Shown here: positions 57,829-64,000 of the stretch, piece by piece
Layout: every line of letters starts with the position of its first letter
Numbering within the stretch: the first letter of the stretch is position 1
NCBI RefSeq assembly: GCF_964340395.1
Contig: NC_135549.1
Location: 26,425,095-26,489,094 of the forward strand
Direction of reading: 5' to 3'
Origin: Glandiceps talaboti
Taxonomy: Eukaryota; Hemichordata; Enteropneusta; Spengelidae
Length of the DNA stretch: 64,000 bases
The notes under the pieces: model-generated
What the model saw: the letters and a program-made list of their open reading frames with translations, nothing else
Database searches by the model: none
Told to the model about the DNA's origin: nothing
Made by a program: the position numbers and the translations under genes

Positions 57829-58596
57829 TGTCCTGTAGTGCTCTTTAAATTGTAGTTCTATGCTTTCACCAAGGTCATCGTCTAAAGGCTGCAATGTCAT
57901 AGTTCTTGGCATTGGTGGCAATGGAAAGCCAAACCTACAAACACAATGGTCTTTTTTCTTACAAGTCCTTGCATGTCTATGCATTTGATACTTTATAAAA
58001 TTAGCAAAGTCATTATCAACTGTATCAGTAGAACATTGGATATTTTGATCAATGAATTTAGTGATGTCACTGTCACTATTTTCCCCATATTGTGGGGCAT
58101 CTTTGATCCAAGTAAGCATGTGTATATGTGGTGATCCTCTCTGTTGGAATTCAACCCTTATGAAGAAATCATTGATTTCACCAATAGGATTCAATGAATT
58201 CAGTAATATATCATATATAAAACGTTGAATGGAGTAGTCAAAGTGCCTGGCACATGTAACAGGATCTGACTGTATCAAATCTGATTTTGTATTCCATGAC
58301 ATATTCATTATTTCATCATCACTCTATTTTTTGTTGTGAACAGTTTTTCCAAGCATTTTCAATAAATGTGTCCATTTAGTTTCTGCAGCAGAGAATGACA
58401 TAAAAAATGTAGGAATACCAAGTTGTCGAATCATAGCAAAACTATCTCTTTTAGCATTTTCCCAGCATGGTGGTGAAGCTCTTACTGTTTTCAATACTCT
58501 GAATCCTTCATCAAGACGTACAATATTCTGTATTGTTTCAGGAATTTGCAAATCTGCGGCAGTTACTGTACGACCCTGTAAATGACATTTCCGCAT
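57805..58596 (-). pseudogene. Helitron Rep (HUH endonuclease) fragment
   Basis: Two collinear pieces in one frame, separated by a stop at 58326-58324. The upstream piece reads ASPPCWENAKRDSFAMIRQL and PTFFMSFSAAETKW. The downstream piece reads ARHFDYSIQRFIYDILL, FFIRVEFQQRGSPHIHMLTW (the HIH of the HUH motif), FIKYQMHRHARTCKKKDHCV and CRFGFPLPPMP. These are standard landmarks of the Helitron_like_N domain, the rolling-circle nickase. The stop, the later frameshift and the missing helicase make it non-functional. Confidence 0.88.
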
Positions 58597-58599
58597 AGC

Positions 58600-59660
58600 T
58601 AATGTTGCTAGCTAAATTTTAAGTGTATCTGGTAAATTGTTGTCCCAAATCCATTGCTTCACATGTATAAAGCTCTTTAGACAGGAAACCTATGAGAACT
58701 GTCTGTTCATGGACATGTAAAATATTCATGGTTTAGTAACCAAAAGTTCGAGGATATCTCTTAGATTGAGTGAAATATTACCATTATAGATTAATTCAGA
58801 TAATTGTAAAGTACAATATTAGAAATGGAGTTAATATAATTGTAAACCTAGGGGTTTCAGTAAGTTTCAAAGTACAGGAGGTTCATGATTTTGTTCAGTT
58901 GTTGAAAATAAGGTGACCTCCCGCTTTATTCACTTTGCAAAATTGATGTTCTCCTTCTTTGAGTCCCAAATTAAGGTGCCCCCACCCCCCGCCGTAAAAA
59001 CTGATTGCTCCCTTACCGAAAACCAGTCATTACGTAAATTGCTCATTAATATTCGTGGGATGTTTCCAAAAATCTAATCAGTTCTTGCCATTACCCTACG
59101 GAACATGTCTATGAAATTGCGTTTGAATTGATGCAGCCGTTTTTCGGAAATGGTAATATAGACACATACGCACAGACTTCATCGGTATATTATAACCTTC
59201 CTTACGGAAGGTAAAAAATGAAGCGAATGGTTTCAAGCTGGGTCTTTATTTAAGAATCAATTTTAATTATAGTTTCGGTTGACCAACAGTCAATATTTGC
59301 CATGGAAGAGATGAACCTTTGCAAATGTCAACCCCTTACAGTAATTACATGTAGTGCAATATATACCATGTAGAAACACAAATCAATTAACAAATCAATA
59401 CGCCAGTTTCTAAATCCTGTGGATAATCATGTGACATTTGCAATGGCAGGAGGGGTGAGGGTATTATATATTGTGTGAACGAAATTGCTGTGGCATTGAC
59501 ATTCCTTCTGAACTTTCTAGACATGTATGGATATGTATTTCATCTGTTTTATTTCTACCATCAAGCTCATATTCAACAGTTTCTGTGAATTTTACATAAG
59601 TTTCAATTCACAGGTCTTACTATTGGCAATGGTGTTAATTATTTATTTAGAAATATATAA
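58600..59660. other. Right part of the lectin intron
   Basis: 59070-59215 looks like an interspersed repeat end (TGCAGCCGTTTTTCGGAAAT, then CCTTCCTTACGGAAGG, a small hairpin). Nothing coding is recognised. Confidence 0.4.
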
Positions 59661-59670
59661 GCGAGGATAA

Positions 59671-59673
59671 TCG

Positions 59674-59744
<71 letters not shown>
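59671..59744. repeat. (TA)n microsatellite
   Basis: About 37 TA units. Confidence 0.95.
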
Positions 59745-59747
<3 letters not shown>

Positions 59748-59971
59748 CTATATATATATGAAAGCATGAAACACTTTGTACTGGCTCCTTGGTATCTTGC
59801 TTATATTGTATTATTTATACCGCTCTACATACATTTGTACTGAGCGCTGTTTACTCCGGCATAGACAATTTACATATGAGATTGTATGTATGTGTGTGTA
59901 CATAGTTTACATACATACATTAGCATTATTTATTTCGTTCAATTATATATGTACATATAAATATCTTTCAG

Positions 59972-60198
59972 CGAAAAGTATCAAGAAAGCACAGGTACGA
60001 GTTGGTGATGATGAAACATTTAATAACAATCCTGAGTGTGGTAAAATGGTTTCAGGAAAAATGGCGAAGGGGGAATCCATTCCGATTAGCTGTGGATGTG
60101 ATACACCGATGAGAGGAAGATATGTGAGCATTGGGATAGTTAAAAAGAAGATAGCCTTGACTCTGTGTGAAGTTGAAGTATTAGCACGACCTCTTTAA
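59972..60198 (+). CDS. Fucolectin / F5-8C-type lectin domain, second half, with stop
   Basis: 227 nt from an ATCTTTCAG acceptor to TAA at 60196-60198. The first two bases (CG) complete the codon left by 50397. It encodes SIKKAQVRVGDDETFNNNPE, CGKMVSGKMAKGESIPISCG, CDTPMRGRYVSIGIVKKKIA and LTLCEVEVLARPL. Matches the closing half of FTP lectins: RVGD, NNPECG, I..SCG, MRGRYV.I and LTLCEVEV. It is the C-terminus of the multi-Link protein; no transmembrane segment follows, so the protein is probably secreted. Confidence 0.92.
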
Positions 60199-60229
60199 AT
60201 TAGTTCCCGATACTAGATTATTATTATCC

Positions 60230-60358
60230 TGAGATAAGATAAGATAAGATAAGATAAGATAAGAAATAAGATAAGATAAGATAAGATAAGATAAGATAAG
60301 ATAAGATAAGAAATAAGATAAGGTAAAAGACAAGACAAGACAAGACAAGACAAGACAA
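60230..60358. repeat. (GATAA)n then (GACAA)n microsatellite in the 3' UTR
   Basis: Pentanucleotide units just after the stop codon, changing from GATAA to GACAA near 60327. Confidence 0.93.
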
Positions 60359-60483
60359 GTGTGAGTTTTTTCACATGACGGTCAAGGTAAACTGTACAAC
60401 GACCGCTGATATTTTCAAGTCACTGCCCACGACTTGTTATGATTGTATCATGTCTGGATCTTTAAGTGTTGTAGATATTGTGT

Positions 60484-60489
60484 AATAAA
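60484..60489 (+). promoter_or_regulatory. Candidate polyadenylation signal of the Link-lectin gene
   Basis: AATAAA about 285 bp after the stop codon, the first on the + strand in a suitable position. Confidence 0.5.
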
Positions 60490-60916
60490 ATTAAGTATAC
60501 CGGAAATGGGGTTTAAGTATAGGGTATAATTAACAGTTGGGTATCAGGTAGCGTTAGTATGTATAAGTATAATGATGTAGTCATATCAAAGGTAAATAAA
60601 TACGGTAAACATTTTAAACAATGTTGCACAAGCTCAATAAGCGAACATCGTTCGTTTGGCACAGAACACCCCCACCTCCCTTAAATGAACGTTCACAAGT
60701 TCGACATCACACTTTTATAGATGATGTAAACCATGATGCAAAATATATCGGTTATAACACTACGATCGTTGCAATGTTAAAACATGGTAAACATGAATTT
60801 CAAACCTTATGAACATGTTTACTGAGATGATGGTAAGCTCATCAAAATACTACTGTAAACCCAGAAGTGTATCTCAAAGTAGAATTAAATTGTTATCATT
60901 TTATCAACATCTCAGT
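60490..60916. other. No supportable gene
   Basis: Intergenic-looking sequence after the polyadenylation signal; short frames only. Confidence 0.35.
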
Positions 60917-60917
60917 A

Positions 60918-61008
<91 letters not shown>

Positions 61009-61194
61009 TAGTTTTGGTAGTACTGGTACTCTTTCTTGGTTGTAACTCGGGGTTTCACGCATTGCGCGATCATCAGACAACGCAATGCGTGAAACTCCGA
61101 GTTACAACCAAGAAAGAGTTCCAGTACTACCAAAACTATTGCGCTCTGCCACTGCGGTATAGAGCACTGTCTTAGCAGATTGATACTCACCGAG

Positions 61195-61253
<59 letters not shown>
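60917..61253. mobile_element. TA-flanked snapback element
   Basis: (TA)n at 60917-61004 and 61196-61253 enclose a palindrome with arms 61007-61066 and 61080-61138, containing GTTTTGGTAGTACTGGTACT and TTCTTGGTTGTAACTC. To the right is CGGTATAGAGCACTGTCTTA, also seen in degenerate form at 36100-36115. Same layout as 25827-26030 and 35887-36225. Confidence 0.85.
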
Positions 61254-61258
<5 letters not shown>

Positions 61259-61337
61259 GCTGTGTCATTGAAGGCATGAATGTTCAGCAATCTCATTAAC
61301 GCAAGACCCACCCCCAAAAGACCAAACCAATACAACA

Positions 61338-61446
61338 ACAAACAAACAACAAACAGAACAAACAAACATACAAACAAACAAACAAACAAACAAACAAACA
61401 AACAAACAAACAAACAAACAAACAAAACAAAACAAAACAAAACAAA
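61338..61446. repeat. (AAAC)n microsatellite
   Basis: About 25 units, changing to AAAAC at the right end. Confidence 0.95.
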
Positions 61447-64000
61447 TACGAACCAAGTTCGCTTTTTGAGCTAGTTTGACATTGTGCGATCATCTCTTTT
61501 TTGGCGCATGTTATTGAAATATGGGTTGTATCAATTATGCTGTCTTTGGGTTCGAATTATTGGTAATACAGTATCAAGCAAACAACCATGGATCATCCAT
61601 CTGTGAGTCGAAATTCATTGGTGTATATGTAGGTGTGAGTCGCATGATGATTGAGTATATAACAAAACAGAACGGAATCCACCTGTTGAGTTGGATGCCA
61701 AATATAATATCATCAAATTGTTTAATGCATTTTGTAAAAAAAACAAAGCAAGTGTTACAGCTCTCCAAATTCGTTCAAATTATCTTGTCCTCCCCACCCC
61801 TTGCCTCCCTTAGCGCCACCTTCGATCCACTGGAAGATCTGGATGTATATTACATAGACCGTAACGTCCGCCAAAATTAATTTCCGACTGGTGACACTCG
61901 CTTCATCGTGTTGTGCAGACTCTATTAACCAGATGAAACATATTTAAGGAGGAACCACTTCGCATGAAGTTTACAACATGTGCTGTGTGTGATTGAACAT
62001 AATAGAATGTGACCTAATGCATTGTAGGTGTTCTTATCAATTGGTTCGACTTACTTATGTAAACATTTAATTTAAACCGTTTTGAACACTATGAATTCAG
62101 GTCCACTTCGTTTAGTGAAAACCTTTCATTTTCATGACGATGTCGTTGAATAATAATGTTCTAAAGTTTGTTATCGTTCTTCATTGTCTGACGTGAAGGC
62201 GGGTGAAATTTATGCTGGTACCTTAATAATGCACCACACGATATGTCTTGCCTATACTAGTCCAGGGAATTTAGATGTTGAACAGTTCATATATCAGATT
62301 AATGTCTTCTGTCCCACAGCTATTTTAACCAATATAAAAGACGAATGTAGTATTTGATTGTATATAGCAATGTATAGGGGACGAAATGTCAGTCAATAAC
62401 TTATTTGCATATACTGATCGGAAACACGTGAAATATGTTGGCAATATGTTTCAATACCATTACTCTGTTACTTCTTCTATCGGGGTCTGTGTTTGGGAAA
62501 ACAGAAATGTCTTCACCCGTAGAAACATCTTATCTTGTTATGGTCCTTTTTAAAACTGTCTTTCTGTGTTAATCAATCCTTGATTGCAAATGTCTATCTC
62601 TAGTGCAACAAATTCCACACTTCATTTAAAGTGTACCAGGAAACTTAGATGCCTTGAGGGCATCATGCCCCCAAACCAGGGTTTCAAAAAGGAGTGGAAA
62701 TCTAACCTACAGATTTTTAGTGTTCGACTTCTCCGTCTCTGTAACATAAATCAATCGGTTTACGATGATCTTAACACTTGTTACTAGTTTCCAGTCAAAA
62801 CTAAAAATGGAAATTGACAAATCCACATTGAAAATTAGAACATTTTACCGAGAATTGAAAACTGTTACAGTTGTGTGTTTCGAAGTCAAAATTAGATTGC
62901 AATACAAAGACAGACGCGCGCGTCACTTGAATACACCGTTTCAAAGATACAAGCAGTGGGCCGAATACATAATTATGTACAACTGTGTTATCGACAGATA
63001 CATTCTGTGCAGATTATTTAATGTATTACTGTCAAAATGATACAGCAGTTTGTAGATGGTTATATATCAATTTGTACAATGTTTTTATATATAAAATACA
63101 CTTTTCGACTTTTTCTAAGCAAACATCTAGGTATGTGTAATGGTAGTCACTTATTTAGTGTACATATGGTCATCCTACTAACTGCGATAGGCCATGCAAC
63201 ATCCAATTGTATCTAAAGTACAGGTAGTGTCATTCTGTTAAACACTTTCTTGTCATTGTGCCACAACTTCTCGTCTACCAAACCGAACAAGGAAATATCA
63301 ACATTTTGGAAATATTCTAACCTCCAGAATTATATATGAGTGTCTCAGAACATTTACAAAAGTGGTTCAACCCCGAATGTCAGAAGAAAAAAAACTATAT
63401 GGTGGCACATTCCGTCAAGACAAATCTTAACCCCCTTCATGTACATGTTAGGAATCATCACTCCGTATCTTTTAAACATAATTGTGATGATTTATGTTTT
63501 GATTACAACCTAGAGATAAATGCACAATGTAAATTAGAGAATATTACCAAGATTTGTAAATAAAGTTGTGTGTTTCGAAGTAGCAATTAAATTAGGAATA
63601 CTATGGCAGGCACGTAGTGTAATTTATGTGATGTTGTTAACCTCAGTAGTCAGTCCGATTCGATGGATAGTGAATGTAAGGTTTCGTTTTAGTTAAATGG
63701 AAATGCTCATGCGTGCGTCTCGTAAAGGGTACCTTCTTTTGTTAAACCAATCACTATACTTAGTACTTTACAAGACGATTACGAATTATGGTATGTCGAC
63801 ATGGAGTTTACGAACGCAAACGTAGCATTTGTACGACATGAAAATAAGCTGATGATGGATTCAAATATGATTTATAAATAGACAAACCGCCATTCCTTGT
63901 TAGAAACAGGCAAGAATCGCGTACTATATGGATATATCAATATTACGAATATGTTGTTTTAAAATGTAATATTTTGTGACAACAAATTTAATAGAAGTTG
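61447..64000. other. No supportable gene in the last 2.5 kb
   Basis: Open frames (61521-61880, 62584-62787, 62765-63040, 63336-63563) are short, lack family signatures and have no matching splice partners that I can see. No strong repeats. Confidence 0.35.

Noticed and set aside
61540-61565. GGTTCGAATT as a tRNA B box
   Set aside because: No matching A box, acceptor stem or cloverleaf in the preceding 75 bp.
62584-63563. Three short + strand frames near the window end
   Set aside because: Each is under 95 codons, without signatures, splice logic or codon bias that I can see.

Overview
This window looks like genomic DNA from an invertebrate animal. The base composition is AT-rich, the genes are split into exons with GT/AG splice sites, introns are long, and there is dense microsatellite, LINE, MITE-like and Helitron-type debris. 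The protein families seen (Link modules, a fucolectin/F5-8C-type lectin domain, a KMT5A-like SET domain, a Helitron Rep and an RPA-like OB-fold protein) do not fix the phylum. A marine deuterostome or lophotrochozoan is plausible, but this is inference.

Main gene, + strand, about 23.5-60.5 kb. Eight exons each encode one complete Link module (about 92 residues, four cysteines). They alternate with tiny linker exons, mostly exactly 27 nt, and every exon starts and ends in phase 1. They belong to three sequence classes in the order A-B-C, then A-A-A-B-C. The chain continues through a longer linker exon (48426-48494) and a possible second one (49937-49972), then the first half of a fucolectin-type domain (50155-50397). 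After a 9.6-kb intron comes the second half with the stop codon (59972-60198). The product would be a secreted or surface multi-Link protein ending in a lectin domain. I did not find its signal-peptide exon, so the 5' end is missing or lies in 21.3-23.5 kb or outside the window.

Inside that 9.6-kb intron, on the minus strand, is a nested Helitron-type element. A broken Rep (HUH endonuclease) fragment lies at 58.6-57.6 kb, followed by an apparently open five-exon gene (57211-53340) for an RPA-like single-strand-DNA-binding protein, then a roughly 220-bp tandem repeat (51.36-53.24 kb). A short sequence, CCTTCCGTAAGGA, occurs in inverted orientation near both edges.

Minus strand, about 5.5-21.1 kb. 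There is a SET-domain exon (14888-15084) and a phase-consistent chain of four small exons ending in a stop codon (9443 down to 5496). A possible N-terminal exon lies at 20911-21096. These may be parts of one KMT5A-like gene, but the joins between the three parts are not proven. One intron holds about 50 copies of a 76-bp hairpin-bearing minisatellite (10.0-14.7 kb) with a 1.5-1.8 kb higher-order duplication.

The remainder is mobile and repetitive sequence: 3' fragments of at least two non-LTR retrotransposon families (one with a 56-bp target-site duplication), foldback/MITE-like palindromes, a large inverted repeat at 30.3/35.9 kb, 149-bp tandem repeats interrupted by a terminal-inverted-repeat element at 3.2-5.0 kb, and many simple repeats. 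From 60.5 kb to the end I see no supportable gene.
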